Positions 37,801 through 49,410 of a stretch of DNA of 64,000 nucleotides are shown piece after piece (the first letter of the stretch is position 1; the number at the start of each line of letters is the position of its first letter). Made by a program: the position numbers and the translations under genes. The DNA is from Aquicoccus porphyridii (GTDB lineage Bacteria > Pseudomonadota > Alphaproteobacteria > Rhodobacterales > Rhodobacteraceae). The stretch lies in the NCBI RefSeq assembly GCF_008369105.1, contig NZ_VINQ01000003.1, forward strand, positions 147,001 to 211,000, in the 5' to 3' direction. The notes beneath the pieces were generated by a model. That model was not told the origin of the DNA. It saw only the letters and a list, made by a program, of their open reading frames with translations, and did not search any database.

Positions 37801-38522
37801 TGACCGAAACCATCTATGCCATTGGCGATATCCACGGCCAGCACGAGATGCTGCTCGACGTTCTCACCCGGATCGAGGCGGATGGCGGCACCGACGCCCG
37901 CGTCGTCATGCTTGGCGATCTGGTCGATCGTGGCCCCGACAGCCGCGCGGTGCTCGACACGCTGATCTCGGGCATCGAACAGGGGCGCGACTGGACCGTC
38001 CTCATGGGCAACCATGACCGGATGTTTCTCGACTTTCTCGAAACCGGCGCGATGGATAGCCCGATGGTCCGCTCCGGTCTCGACTGGCTCAACGAACGGC
38101 TGGGCGGGGCCGAAACGCTGGCCTCTTACGGGCTCGACCCCACCATGCCCGCCAAACGCCTGCTAAAGGCCGCCGGGCGCGCCGTTCCCCGCGAACATCA
38201 CAGCTTCCTCGCCGCCCGCCCGTTCTATCTCGAACGCGGGCCCCATCTCTTTGTCCATGCCGGGATTCACCCCGAGCGCCCGCTCGAGGCCCAGTCCGAG
38301 GACGACCTGATCTGGATACGCGAGCCCTTCCTGTCCTATTCCGAACCGTTCGACTGGCTGGTGATCCACGGCCACACCGCGCAGAAACTGCCGCGCCATT
38401 ATGGCAATCGCATCAATCTCGACAGCGGCGCGGGCTGGGGCCGCCCGCTCACCGCCGCCGCCATCGAAGGCACCCGCGCATGGGTGCTCACTGATGACGG
38501 ACGCCAACCGCTGATGCCCTGA
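37797..38522 (+). CDS. Metallophosphoesterase (PPP-type phosphatase family)
   Basis: 241-aa calcineurin-like phosphoesterase. The metal motifs are in order: GDIHGQ, LGDLVDRGPDSRA, MGNHDRMFL, HAGIHPERP and HGHT. This is close to bacterial PrpA/ApaH-like serine/threonine phosphatases; it may act on proteins or on nucleotides such as diadenosine tetraphosphate. Starts inside the stop of the LysR gene (ATG 37797), with a second ATG at 37800, suggesting co-translation. Confidence 0.87.
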   Translation: MMTETIYAIGDIHGQHEMLLDVLTRIEADGGTDARVVMLGDLVDRGPDSRAVLDTLISGIEQGRDWTVLMGNHDRMFLDFLETGAMDSPMVRSGLDWLNERLGGAETLASYGLDPTMPAKRLLKAAGRAVPREHHSFLAARPFYLERGPHLFVHAGIHPERPLEAQSEDDLIWIREPFLSYSEPFDWLVIHGHTAQKLPRHYGNRINLDSGAGWGRPLTAAAIEGTRAWVLTDDGRQPLMP

Positions 38523-38594
38523 CGACACGTCGCGCCTTGCCATTCCCGCGCATCGCGGCCAAGCCTTTGATCATCGTCGCAAGGGCAGCTCAGC

Positions 38595-40324
<1,730 letters not shown>

Positions 40325-40386
40325 CTACCGCACCGCGCGCCCCGTTCACGATCGGCACCCCCGCGAAATCCGCGTTTTCCCCGACA

Positions 40387-40424
40387 GCCGGATGTCAGCC
40401 GGGCAGCAGCCGGATGTCACCCCC
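40387..40424 (-). repeat. GGGGG plus three 11-bp tandem units (copy B)
   Basis: Read on the minus strand: G5 (40424-40420), then units at 40419-40409, 40408-40398 and 40397-40387, then TGTCG. The first and third units are both exactly TGACATCCGGC; the middle is TGCTGCCCGGC. Same register as copies A and C. Orientation is towards the VOC gene. Confidence 0.65.
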
Positions 40425-40439
40425 TTAACATCGGGTTAA
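40425..40439. promoter_or_regulatory. CtrA-type box TTAA-N7-TTAA
   Basis: TTAA at 40425-40428 and TTAA at 40436-40439 with exactly seven bases between; both are followed by C. This matches the CtrA full-site consensus of alphaproteobacteria. It abuts the repeat array and is 172 bp upstream of the thiolase and 263 bp upstream of the VOC gene. Chance occurrence in a spacer is possible. Confidence 0.4.
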
Positions 40440-40610
40440 CGGGCCAAGGGTTAACGCCCGGATTTCCGCAGGCAGAATTTTCCTGCACGACGCACAAAGG
40501 GCGCTTTGAGGCCGAAAACAAAGGGAAAATGACGAAACGTAGCCCTGCCATTCCCCGCATCTCGGGCGTATGATCCGTTCCGAAACGCTTCACTTCTTCG
40601 GGATAGACTC

Positions 40611-41789
40611 ATGACAGACATCGTAATCCTCGACGGCGCCCGCACCCCCATCGGAACCTTCGGCGGCGCCCTCGCCGGAACGCCCCCGGCACAAACCGGG
40701 GCGATCGCGGCAAAGGCGGCGCTGGAACGTTCGGGCGTCGATGGCGCGCAGATCGGGCATGTAGCCTTTGGCCATGTGATCAACACCGAACCGCGCGACA
40801 TGTATCTCAGCCGCGTGGCGGCGATGGACGCGGGCATCCCCGACACGGTGCCCGCGATGAACGTGAACCGTCTGTGCGGCTCGGGCGCGCAGGCGATCGT
40901 TTCGGTCGTACAATCGCTCATGCTGGGCGATGCCGATTTCGGTCTCGCCGGTGGTGCCGAAGCGATGAGCAGGGCACCATATATTGTGTTGGACCAACGC
41001 TGGGGCGCCAAGATGGGCGATATTCGCACGCTCGACATGATGCTCGGCGCGCTCAATTGCCCGTTCGGCACGGGCCATATGGGCGTCACCGCCGAGAATG
41101 TCGCGGGCGAACATGACATCAGCCGCGAAGCCCAGGATGCCTTTGCGCTGGAAAGCCAGAAACGCGCCGCAAGGGCCATCGAAGCGGGGCATTTCCAAAG
41201 CCAGATCGTCCCGGTCGAGGTCAAGGTCAAGCGCGACACGGTCGCCTTCGACACCGACGAGCATCCCAAACCCTCCACCACGCTCGACGGCCTTGCCAGC
41301 CTCCGTCCTGCCTTCCGCAAGGACGGCAGCGTGACCGCTGGCAACGCCAGCGGCATCAACGACGGCGCCGCCGCCCTCGTCCTCGCCCGCTCAGAGGCCG
41401 CCGAAAAGGCCGGTCTTAAACCGAAAGCGCGCGTTCTGGGATATGCCCATGCCGGGGTTCGGCCCGACGTCATGGGCATCGGCCCGATCCCAGCCGTGCA
41501 GAGCCTTCTGGCCAGAACCGGCCTTGAAATCAATGACTTCGACGTGATCGAGTCGAACGAGGCCTTCGCCGCGCAAGCCCTTGCCGTCAACAAGGGGCTG
41601 GGCCTCGACCCGGCCAAGGTCAACCCGAACGGCGGCGCAATCGCCCTTGGCCACCCGGTCGGCGCAACCGGCGCAATCATCACCGTCAAGGCACTCTACG
41701 AGTTGGAGCGGATCGGCGGATCCAAGGCGCTGATCACCATGTGCATCGGCGGCGGTCAGGGCATCGCGCTGGCCATCGAACGGCTCTAA
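40611..41789 (+). CDS. Acetyl-CoA C-acyltransferase (thiolase)
   Basis: 392-aa thiolase. Catalytic Cys89 (NRLCGSGAQA), the histidine in LGHPVGATGA and second cysteine in MCIGGGQG are all present; NASGINDGAA is the usual nucleotide-site region. It may be a biosynthetic acetyl-CoA acetyltransferase (PhaA/AtoB/BktB-like) or a beta-ketoacyl thiolase such as PcaF; length and motifs do not separate these. No other fatty-acid or PHB gene is beside it. GGGATAG precedes the start. It overlaps the end of pbpC by 4 bp on the opposite strand. Confidence 0.92.
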   Translation: MTDIVILDGARTPIGTFGGALAGTPPAQTGAIAAKAALERSGVDGAQIGHVAFGHVINTEPRDMYLSRVAAMDAGIPDTVPAMNVNRLCGSGAQAIVSVVQSLMLGDADFGLAGGAEAMSRAPYIVLDQRWGAKMGDIRTLDMMLGALNCPFGTGHMGVTAENVAGEHDISREAQDAFALESQKRAARAIEAGHFQSQIVPVEVKVKRDTVAFDTDEHPKPSTTLDGLASLRPAFRKDGSVTAGNASGINDGAAALVLARSEAAEKAGLKPKARVLGYAHAGVRPDVMGIGPIPAVQSLLARTGLEINDFDVIESNEAFAAQALAVNKGLGLDPAKVNPNGGAIALGHPVGATGAIITVKALYELERIGGSKALITMCIGGGQGIALAIERL

Positions 41790-43837
41790 TCCACCTCGAC
41801 CACGGCGCGCGTGGACCGCCCGCGCGCGTCGATCACCGACAGGGTGACAAACCCCTTGCCGACAGGCCCAACGGCAATTTCGCGCCGGTATTCGCCGGTG
41901 ACCCTTGGGCTCCCGTCGGCCAGAACCGCAAAGGGGGGCACCCCCTCGCGCAGCTTGACCACCAGCGGCGTACCCACCTCCAGTCGCAGCCGAACCCCAT
42001 CGGGCGGAAAAGCCAGAACCGGTGCATCGGCATCGGGGCTGAACACCGCTTGACGCCCGCGAAACCGCCGAAGCGGCACCGGCAACTCGGAACCGCTCAG
42101 GATCAACGTCTCGGGCGGCGGCGGTGGCAGCGGGTCGAGTTCGGGTTTCAGACGCTGGAACACCTCCACCAGAAGCGGCGCCGCCAGATCACCACCAAAG
42201 GCCCCTGGAACCGGCGTTCCGTCGGGCCGCCCGATCCACACCCCGGCCACGTGGCGCCCGTCATAGCCCACCGCCCATGCATCGCGGTGGCCATAGGACG
42301 TGCCTGTCTTGAAGGCCAACCGCCCCTTCGCCTTGGCCCCCGGCGGGGTCAGTTGCGACAGGATATGCCCGACATGCCACGCGGCTGCGCGGCTGACGAA
42401 AGCCTGGCCCTCCACACCCGCTGAGTCTTGCGGTTTCCAAGTAAGATCAACGGCTTCCCCACCCCGGGCCAGCCCGGCAAACAGTTGCACAAGATCATGC
42501 AGGGACACACCCACCCCGCCCAATGCAACCGCGAGCCCCGGCTTGCCCCCCGACAACGCGGGGTCGACACCCGCGCGCTTTAACCCGCCCATGAACCGGG
42601 CCGGGCCGATCTCATTCATCAACAGGATCACGGGGATATTGAGCGACAGCCGCAGCGCCTCGGAAACGCGGATCTCGCCGCGGAACCGTCCGTCGAAATT
42701 TTGCGGCGCATACGAACCAAAGGCCACCGGCCGGTCCTCGATCACCGTTTCGGGATGAGCCAACCCCAGATCAAAGGCCATGGCGTAGACCAGCGGTTTG
42801 AGCGTCGATCCCGGCGAGCGCGCGGCCCGTGTCATATCAACGAACCCCTGCCGCGACGATGTCTCGCCATAACTGGCCGACCCGACCGAGGCGAGGATCT
42901 CACCGCTTCGGTGATCGGCCACCATGATCGCGACCGACACTTGCCGCGGCAGTTTCGACAAACGCGCAGCGGTCAGGTCTTCCAACGCCCCCTGCAAAGG
43001 CCCGTCAAGGCTGAGGTCATGGCGTATGGACAAAGGGGAACCGGCCCGCGCCCGGTCCGTCATATGCGGGGCCAGCGCGGGAAAGGATCGGCGCAGGCGC
43101 GGCACCGGGGCCGCCTGCGCGGTCTCAAACGCCTCCTGCCCGATCACGCCCGCATCATGCGCACGCACAAGCACACGCCCACGCCCCGCACGCGCCGCCC
43201 GCCAATCGCGGTCGGGGCGCCGGGTTTCGGGCGATTGCGGCAATGCCACCAGAAGGGCCGCCTCGTCCGGGGTCAGTCGCCGGGGCTCTTTCCCGAACCA
43301 GGCGAGGCTCGCCGCGCGCACGCCTTCAAGATTACCGCCAAAGGGCGCGTGGGTGAGGTAGAGACCAAGGATCTCGCGCTTGCTCAACTGGCGTTCAAGC
43401 GCGAGGGCCAACCGAATCTGGCGCAGCTTGCCCGCCCATGAACCCGTGCCACTATCCTCCAGCAGGCGAGCGACCTGCATGGTCAGGGTTGAGGCGCCCG
43501 ACACGATGCGCCCATGCCACATGGCCTGCCCGGCCGCCCGCCCCATGGCCCACGGATCAACGCCGGAATGGGAAAAAAAGCGTTTGTCTTCAAAGGCGAT
43601 CAGCATATCAAGATAAAGTGGATCGACCTGCGCCACCCTGGTTGCCAAACGCCAGCGCCCGTCATCCACGGTGTAAACCCGCAGCAAGCCATCACTTCGA
43701 TCCCGCATTTCAACCGATGTTTCGGCCACAAGGGGCGGCAAGTCGGTCATGTCGACCCAGCGGTCGAACCGCATCCACGCCAGCGCAACTACGGCAACAA
43801 CACAGAGAAGCCCAAAGATGTAAGCGACAGGTCTCAT
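41786..43837 (-). CDS. pbpC: Penicillin-binding protein 1C
   Basis: 683-aa bifunctional class A PBP. Single N-terminal membrane anchor (VAYIFGLLCVVAVVALAWM), glycosyltransferase domain with IAFEDKRFFSHSGVDP and ASTLTMQVARLLE, transpeptidase domain with SPGSTLKP (SxxK), LSLNIP (SxN) and FKTGTSYGHRDAW (KTG), then a C-terminal beta domain (about 590-683) seen in PBP1C. It follows the alpha-2-macroglobulin gene with an ATGA overlap, the same pairing as yfhM-pbpC in enterobacteria, where the macroglobulin is thought to act with PBP1C as an anti-protease/repair pair. Confidence 0.94.
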   Translation of the reverse strand: MRPVAYIFGLLCVVAVVALAWMRFDRWVDMTDLPPLVAETSVEMRDRSDGLLRVYTVDDGRWRLATRVAQVDPLYLDMLIAFEDKRFFSHSGVDPWAMGRAAGQAMWHGRIVSGASTLTMQVARLLEDSGTGSWAGKLRQIRLALALERQLSKREILGLYLTHAPFGGNLEGVRAASLAWFGKEPRRLTPDEAALLVALPQSPETRRPDRDWRAARAGRGRVLVRAHDAGVIGQEAFETAQAAPVPRLRRSFPALAPHMTDRARAGSPLSIRHDLSLDGPLQGALEDLTAARLSKLPRQVSVAIMVADHRSGEILASVGSASYGETSSRQGFVDMTRAARSPGSTLKPLVYAMAFDLGLAHPETVIEDRPVAFGSYAPQNFDGRFRGEIRVSEALRLSLNIPVILLMNEIGPARFMGGLKRAGVDPALSGGKPGLAVALGGVGVSLHDLVQLFAGLARGGEAVDLTWKPQDSAGVEGQAFVSRAAAWHVGHILSQLTPPGAKAKGRLAFKTGTSYGHRDAWAVGYDGRHVAGVWIGRPDGTPVPGAFGGDLAAPLLVEVFQRLKPELDPLPPPPPETLILSGSELPVPLRRFRGRQAVFSPDADAPVLAFPPDGVRLRLEVGTPLVVKLREGVPPFAVLADGSPRVTGEYRREIAVGPVGKGFVTLSVIDARGRSTRAVVEVD

Positions 43838-46800
43838 TCCAACACGGTCAGCCGCCCCGCCCCGGTCTGAGCGCGATAGTGAGGGCGATACATATCCTCG
43901 ACCTGTGCCGCCGGATGGTGAAACTCACCGGGCGATACAGCGCGCACAAGATAAGCCAGCTGGAATGCCTTGTCCGAGCGCCAGTCCACCGCGGCAAGGA
44001 AACGGTCGGAGCGGAACTCGGCATGTTCGGCCTCCTGCGGATCAAGCCAATCCAGCGCCCGAATATCGCCCGAACGCAAAAGGTTGGGATTGTCGATCTC
44101 GAACCCGGCAGGCAGCGGATCGTCGATCATCAGCCGCGCCTCGCCCCGTTCGAACGGCGCCACACGCAACACGACGACGAAACGTTCGCCCACTTTGGGA
44201 GTGAGGCTCTGAACCGGCTCGCCCTCCATCGTGTAATAGCTCCGCTCGATGCGATAGCCATAGCCACCTGCATCGGGCGCCACGTCCGGCACACCGAACG
44301 TGGTCAGGGTCACATCGGTCGGCGTGTCGCTCTCATTGCGAATGGCCAGGGGTTGTGCCTGTGTCTGCGCTTCGAAAGCGCGGACGAGCGGCCCATCGAC
44401 CGGCGATCCATTCACGCTCAACCCGGGCACCGAAGGGTCGTTCACCAGCGCCCTCGCGGCCAGCAGGGACCACGCGCTCTCCTGCGTCGAAAACCTGCGA
44501 TCGGATTGCGCGATATGATTGGCCAACTGGCTTCGATCGACCGCATGACTGCCCGCCTCGACCGCGAGGCTCAGAACACCGGCAGCATCGCGCAGATTGC
44601 TGCCGTAATCCGCGCGCCAGATTGCGGCCTCATCCTGCATGCGCGTTTGCATCATGCGCCCGGCCCGGGCGAACAAAGCGTCGGCGCGGGTCTGGTCGCC
44701 ATACATGGCCAGCGCGGCGCCAAGCTGTGCGACGGCCAGCGGCGTGGAAAACGCCTCGGCCTTGACGTCGGCGAAATACCGCAGATCGGCCATCGCCGCG
44801 GCCCCTTCGCGCGCCAGAACCATCAACGCATAAGCAATGTCTCCCCCGCCCTCATCGAAATCCGGCGCATAGTTCACCCGGTTTCGCAGGTTATCCATCG
44901 CCATGCGAAAGGCGTTCTGTGGCACGTCATGCCCTTCGGCACGCGCGCGGCTCAGGAAATCCGAAACATAGGCGTCGAGCCAGAAATCCCCCGACCCTGC
45001 GCGCCACAATCCGAACGCCCCGTTGCTGGCCTGATGGCTCAGAACCCGAGCGATGGCTTGGTCAATACGCTCTTGCACCTGCCGCTGGCTACCTTGGCCA
45101 AGGGCGGTGGCGACCTGGCCGAAATACAAGAGAGGCATCGCGACGGATGTCACTTGTTCGGTGCAGCCATAAGGGTAACGGTCAAGCGCCGAAAGAAGGC
45201 CGGGCGCGTCCAGTTTGGCCAGCGGTCCGGCCGAAACGGCTGCCGAGCCAGTGCCGGGTCTCATCCCGGCGAAAACATTGTCGTCGAGCGTGAAGGTCTC
45301 CCCCGATCCGAGCACAAAGCGCCGCGTAAGCGCAATCTCGGGATCGTTCAGGCGCACCGGCAGGGTCAGCGTTTTTACAAGCTGCCGACCGTCCGGCGTT
45401 GTCAGGGCCACGCGCAGGCTGTGATCGCCCACATCATCGGCCAGAACCGGAATCGAGAAAGCAGCCTTGCCCCCATCGGCGAGTGTCACGCCCGAAGGGA
45501 TCGCCGCAGTATCCAGAGAAACGCCCGCAGCCGACACATCAAGCCCGACACGACCCGCCGGTCCGTCCGCATGAACGAGTTCAAGCAACAGGCGGCTCCG
45601 ATCGCCCGGCGCCATGAAGCGTGGCAGGCTGGCGGTGACAACCACCGGATCGCGCACCAGAACATCCGCCGCGCTCTGTCCTACCCCGCTTCTGGACCAG
45701 GCCACCGCCATGAGACGCACCGTCCCGTTAAAGCCCGGCATGTCAAAAGACACCGCCGCCGTGCCATCGGGCCCGATTTCGACCGGGCCGGAGAAGAAGG
45801 CAACAAGCTCTTCAGTCGGCGGGGGTGACTGCATGCGCATCTCGCTCGACGCGTCGCCGCCCGAACGCACGGCTCCCATGGCCCCGTTCATCCCGTCGAT
45901 CAACCGGCCATAGACATCGCGGATATCGACCCCAAGCCGTCGCTGGCCAAAGTAGTGTTCGAATGGATCGGGGCTTGCAAAACCGGTCAGGTTGAGAATC
46001 CCGACATCCACGGCCGCGACGGTGACAAAGGCCGTTTCGCCCTCTGCGACACCATCCACACGGACCACCGCATCCAATGGGCCACGCGGTTCAGACGCGG
46101 TCGGTGCGTCAATCTCCACGTTCAGTCGCTTGTCGCCCGGATCTATCTGCGCATAGGAAAGCCCCATCGACCGCGCCGGATTCTGCGCCGCGGCAACATC
46201 CATGGGGCGGATCACCGTCGCCGAAACATAGGCACCGGCCCCCCATTCATCGGTCACATCCAGCGAGACAAGATTCTCGCCTTCTTCGACATCGACCGAT
46301 TTCATCGCGATCAACCGGTTCGACATGACGGTGACAAGCGCCTTGCCTGCATAACGTGGCACCAGGCGCAAAGTCGCTACGTCTCCACTCCTGTATCCCG
46401 GCTTGTCGAGCGAAAGTTCAAGCATGTCCGGAGTCGTGGTCACATCCGCAGGCGCGTACCAGCCCGCATAGAAATCCTGCGAGCTGGAGACATAACGACC
46501 ATCGAGCCGCTCGACGACAAGTTCATAGCGCCCCCACTCGACCGGGGCGGAGACCTGCAACGGCTCCTGACCCAGCACTCCCTCGCCGCGCTTGACCGCG
46601 CGGCGGGTGGTGATGGGCTCCCAATTCCAGTTGCCGTAGTCCTGATACCATTGATAGCGCGTTTCGACCCGGTTGACCGTCCAGCGCACCTGCATTGGCA
46701 CCCGTTCAAGCGTCGGCGAGATCGCGATCACATCAAAGGCGGCCTCGGTCCCCTCGGGCACAATGCCGTCGTCGAACAACGGCTTGAGGCCGATCACCGG

Positions 46801-49269
46801 ACCAGCGGGCGCCACGGCATGTGTCACGCGCCGCTCGACCGGTCGGCCAGATCCTTCGGACACCCGGCCGATCACGTCCAGTTCGAGCATGCGATCGTCC
46901 ACCGGGGCATCGGGCAGGCTGATTTGCACCTTTGCATTGCCATCGGCGTCGGTCCTTTCGCCCTGAAAAGACCCGCGGCGCGCGGTCGCCTCTCGGTCAT
47001 GCCGACCAAAGACATAACCCGGCACGGCATCGACCGACCGTTTGGCACGAAGAACGGTATCCCCTTCGACCGGCAAATCCGAACCCGGGGCGCCGAACAG
47101 ATACCTTGCCACCACGTTCAATGTCGTGGTCTGGCCGGGCCGCAAGCTATCGTCCGGCAGAGACATCTCGAAGTCGATCCGTTCGGGCAGGAAATCCTCG
47201 ACCAGGATCGTTTCGCTGGCCAGGGCATCTTCGACCGAATCCGCCTTGATCTCCAACCGCCACACGCCACGCGGGACACTGGCCCCGATGGGCATATCGA
47301 ACACATGTCCGCCCGCCAAACCGGTTTGCGAGACATGTCGGGCATATTCCACACCATCCGGCCGCGTGAGTATCGCGGTCAACGGAAGGTCCTCGATAGC
47401 AGAGACCTCGTCATCACGAGCCAAAACCGTTGCATGTATCATATCGCCCGCGCGATACGCGCCACGGTCCGTTGCAAGGAATACATCCACAGGCCCCGCC
47501 GGTGCGCGCCCTTCAACCCCGCGATCCGACAGATCGAACGCCGGCTCACTGAGCGACAGAAAGGTCATGTCAGCCTCGCCATCCTGGGCTGTCACCAGCG
47601 CCGGTTCGGCTCCGCCCTGACCACGGATCAATCCGGCGTCAAAACGGGCATAACCTTGGGCATCTGTTCTCGTCTGGCCCAGAACCCTGTTGGCGCGCGA
47701 CAGAAGAGACACCTCTACTCCCTCACGCATGTCGGCGTCCCCGAGGCCGCGTACAAAGACATGGAGGCCGTCAGCACCACTCAGCGTTGAAAGGCCCAGA
47801 TCGGACAAGACAAACCACTGCGTCGCGCCCGGATCGTCATAGCGGTCTTCGCCCGGCACCGAGGCGCTCAGAGCATAAACCCCCGCGGGAAGCCCCGCGA
47901 TGATCTCGCCTACGGGAAGGCGGGTCAGAATATCCGTATTGAGTTCGTTGCGAACCTCTCCAACACCGGTCCAGACCTCTTCACCGACCTCGCCGGAAAA
48001 ACGTCGATCGGTGAAAAAGGGCAGCGGACGGCCGAAATATTGCTCCTGGATGGCACGCAACACGCTGCGATCGCTCACATGGCGCAGGCGCAGATCGACC
48101 TTGTCAATGTTTACGGTCTCGATCGGAACCGCTGCGTCACCGGTTTTCGGAAGCACATAGGCCCGCCCCGGGAACCGGGCCGATGGCGTGCGATCACGTA
48201 CATAGAGAGAGAGTTCCACGTCCTTGGCTAACGCCTCACCACTCGCCGCCGGCAGCCCTTCGCGAAAAACAAGCGTGTATCGCTGACCATGTGCCACACC
48301 CGAGATGCAAATTCGATTTCCATCGGCCTCAACCGCCATGCGTTGATCCGGCATGCTGACAAATGAGGAATAATCGGTCCCCAGCTTGATCAAGGGTTCG
48401 GAAAACTCGGCGCATATGCGGGGATTCGCCTGATCGCTCTCGACCACATGCTCGGTAACGCGGAAGCCGTATTTTGCGATCGCATCATCCAGCCTTGCCA
48501 AGAGATCCTGTCGTGGACGAATCGTTTCCGCCAGCCGCAAAGCCGGGATCATATCCCGCCCGCGATCCAACCGTTCCAGCGCGTCTGACATCACCGAAAG
48601 CGCATTGACGCGTTGTGGATCATTTCCCGACCTGAGATACCCGTTGATCGCCGCGAGCAAGGCACGGTCGGCCCACCGGCGCAGATCGGCGTTCGTCGAA
48701 CTTTCGATCGCAAGCGAAAGCCGACCGTATTCGACCCACTGATCACTGGCATCCGTCACAGCAACCGCAGCCCCGATCCAGCGCATCGCATTGAGCGGGT
48801 CACCCGCCCGCCGCCGATCATCCGCCGCCTTCAAGAGGGTTTCGACATCCCATTGCCCACCGGGATGAAGCGGCCCAATCCCCTTTGCCTGATCAAAAGC
48901 ACGCTCAAGATCGCGTTCCGGCAGGAAATTCAACTCTTGCAAACGCGTGGACGCACTTTGCGCAACGCGCGGGTCCACCGTCAGAACTTCGGCAGAGACC
49001 GCACCGTCATAGGGTTTCTTTTCACTGATGGCAGATTTCGGGAAACAGGCATTCGAACGCTTGTTGAACGTAAACGCCCGGCATTGCGGATCAGCAAGGC
49101 AAGCGTTCTGGCATGATTCCAGATCCGTATCGAACAGCGATTGCAGGTCAGCCCCGTAAAAATCCACGTCATTGGTCACGACAAGACGGCGCTCGGGTAC
49201 GACATCCTTCGCGACAACGACACCGGACAGACCGGTCAGCACGACAAGAGCGAACAAAAAAAATCGCAT
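43834..49269 (-). CDS. Bacterial alpha-2-macroglobulin with PAN/apple domain and thioester
   Basis: 1811-aa periplasmic protease-trap homologue. Start at ATG 49269 (MRFFLFALVVLT), with GGAGG 5 nt upstream; a frame to 49323 is not used. The signal peptide ends about VVVA-KD, and there is no lipobox cysteine, unlike the E. coli lipoprotein. Residues about 35-95 form a PAN/apple-like cysteine domain (ESCQNACLADPQCRAF; SNACFPKS). Macroglobulin and bait regions follow, then the thioester motif YPYGCTEQ with Cys1369 and Gln1372 intact, an alpha/alpha-toroid (about 1370-1640) and receptor-like C-terminal beta domain. Coupled to pbpC by ATGA overlap. Divergent from a hybrid kinase. Confidence 0.93.
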   Translation of the reverse strand: MRFFLFALVVLTGLSGVVVAKDVVPERRLVVTNDVDFYGADLQSLFDTDLESCQNACLADPQCRAFTFNKRSNACFPKSAISEKKPYDGAVSAEVLTVDPRVAQSASTRLQELNFLPERDLERAFDQAKGIGPLHPGGQWDVETLLKAADDRRRAGDPLNAMRWIGAAVAVTDASDQWVEYGRLSLAIESSTNADLRRWADRALLAAINGYLRSGNDPQRVNALSVMSDALERLDRGRDMIPALRLAETIRPRQDLLARLDDAIAKYGFRVTEHVVESDQANPRICAEFSEPLIKLGTDYSSFVSMPDQRMAVEADGNRICISGVAHGQRYTLVFREGLPAASGEALAKDVELSLYVRDRTPSARFPGRAYVLPKTGDAAVPIETVNIDKVDLRLRHVSDRSVLRAIQEQYFGRPLPFFTDRRFSGEVGEEVWTGVGEVRNELNTDILTRLPVGEIIAGLPAGVYALSASVPGEDRYDDPGATQWFVLSDLGLSTLSGADGLHVFVRGLGDADMREGVEVSLLSRANRVLGQTRTDAQGYARFDAGLIRGQGGAEPALVTAQDGEADMTFLSLSEPAFDLSDRGVEGRAPAGPVDVFLATDRGAYRAGDMIHATVLARDDEVSAIEDLPLTAILTRPDGVEYARHVSQTGLAGGHVFDMPIGASVPRGVWRLEIKADSVEDALASETILVEDFLPERIDFEMSLPDDSLRPGQTTTLNVVARYLFGAPGSDLPVEGDTVLRAKRSVDAVPGYVFGRHDREATARRGSFQGERTDADGNAKVQISLPDAPVDDRMLELDVIGRVSEGSGRPVERRVTHAVAPAGPVIGLKPLFDDGIVPEGTEAAFDVIAISPTLERVPMQVRWTVNRVETRYQWYQDYGNWNWEPITTRRAVKRGEGVLGQEPLQVSAPVEWGRYELVVERLDGRYVSSSQDFYAGWYAPADVTTTPDMLELSLDKPGYRSGDVATLRLVPRYAGKALVTVMSNRLIAMKSVDVEEGENLVSLDVTDEWGAGAYVSATVIRPMDVAAAQNPARSMGLSYAQIDPGDKRLNVEIDAPTASEPRGPLDAVVRVDGVAEGETAFVTVAAVDVGILNLTGFASPDPFEHYFGQRRLGVDIRDVYGRLIDGMNGAMGAVRSGGDASSEMRMQSPPPTEELVAFFSGPVEIGPDGTAAVSFDMPGFNGTVRLMAVAWSRSGVGQSAADVLVRDPVVVTASLPRFMAPGDRSRLLLELVHADGPAGRVGLDVSAAGVSLDTAAIPSGVTLADGGKAAFSIPVLADDVGDHSLRVALTTPDGRQLVKTLTLPVRLNDPEIALTRRFVLGSGETFTLDDNVFAGMRPGTGSAAVSAGPLAKLDAPGLLSALDRYPYGCTEQVTSVAMPLLYFGQVATALGQGSQRQVQERIDQAIARVLSHQASNGAFGLWRAGSGDFWLDAYVSDFLSRARAEGHDVPQNAFRMAMDNLRNRVNYAPDFDEGGGDIAYALMVLAREGAAAMADLRYFADVKAEAFSTPLAVAQLGAALAMYGDQTRADALFARAGRMMQTRMQDEAAIWRADYGSNLRDAAGVLSLAVEAGSHAVDRSQLANHIAQSDRRFSTQESAWSLLAARALVNDPSVPGLSVNGSPVDGPLVRAFEAQTQAQPLAIRNESDTPTDVTLTTFGVPDVAPDAGGYGYRIERSYYTMEGEPVQSLTPKVGERFVVVLRVAPFERGEARLMIDDPLPAGFEIDNPNLLRSGDIRALDWLDPQEAEHAEFRSDRFLAAVDWRSDKAFQLAYLVRAVSPGEFHHPAAQVEDMYRPHYRAQTGAGRLTVLE

Positions 49270-49410
49270 GAAATCCTCCATCGGCAATAGCTTGATCGTC
49301 TCATGCACCATGAATTTTCGCAACGATTCCCCATGCGCCGGTTAAGCAAAAATTCACCACAATGACAGAACCTCTCATCGACTCAGACAGCGCGATCCGA
49401 GAGTTTCGAA

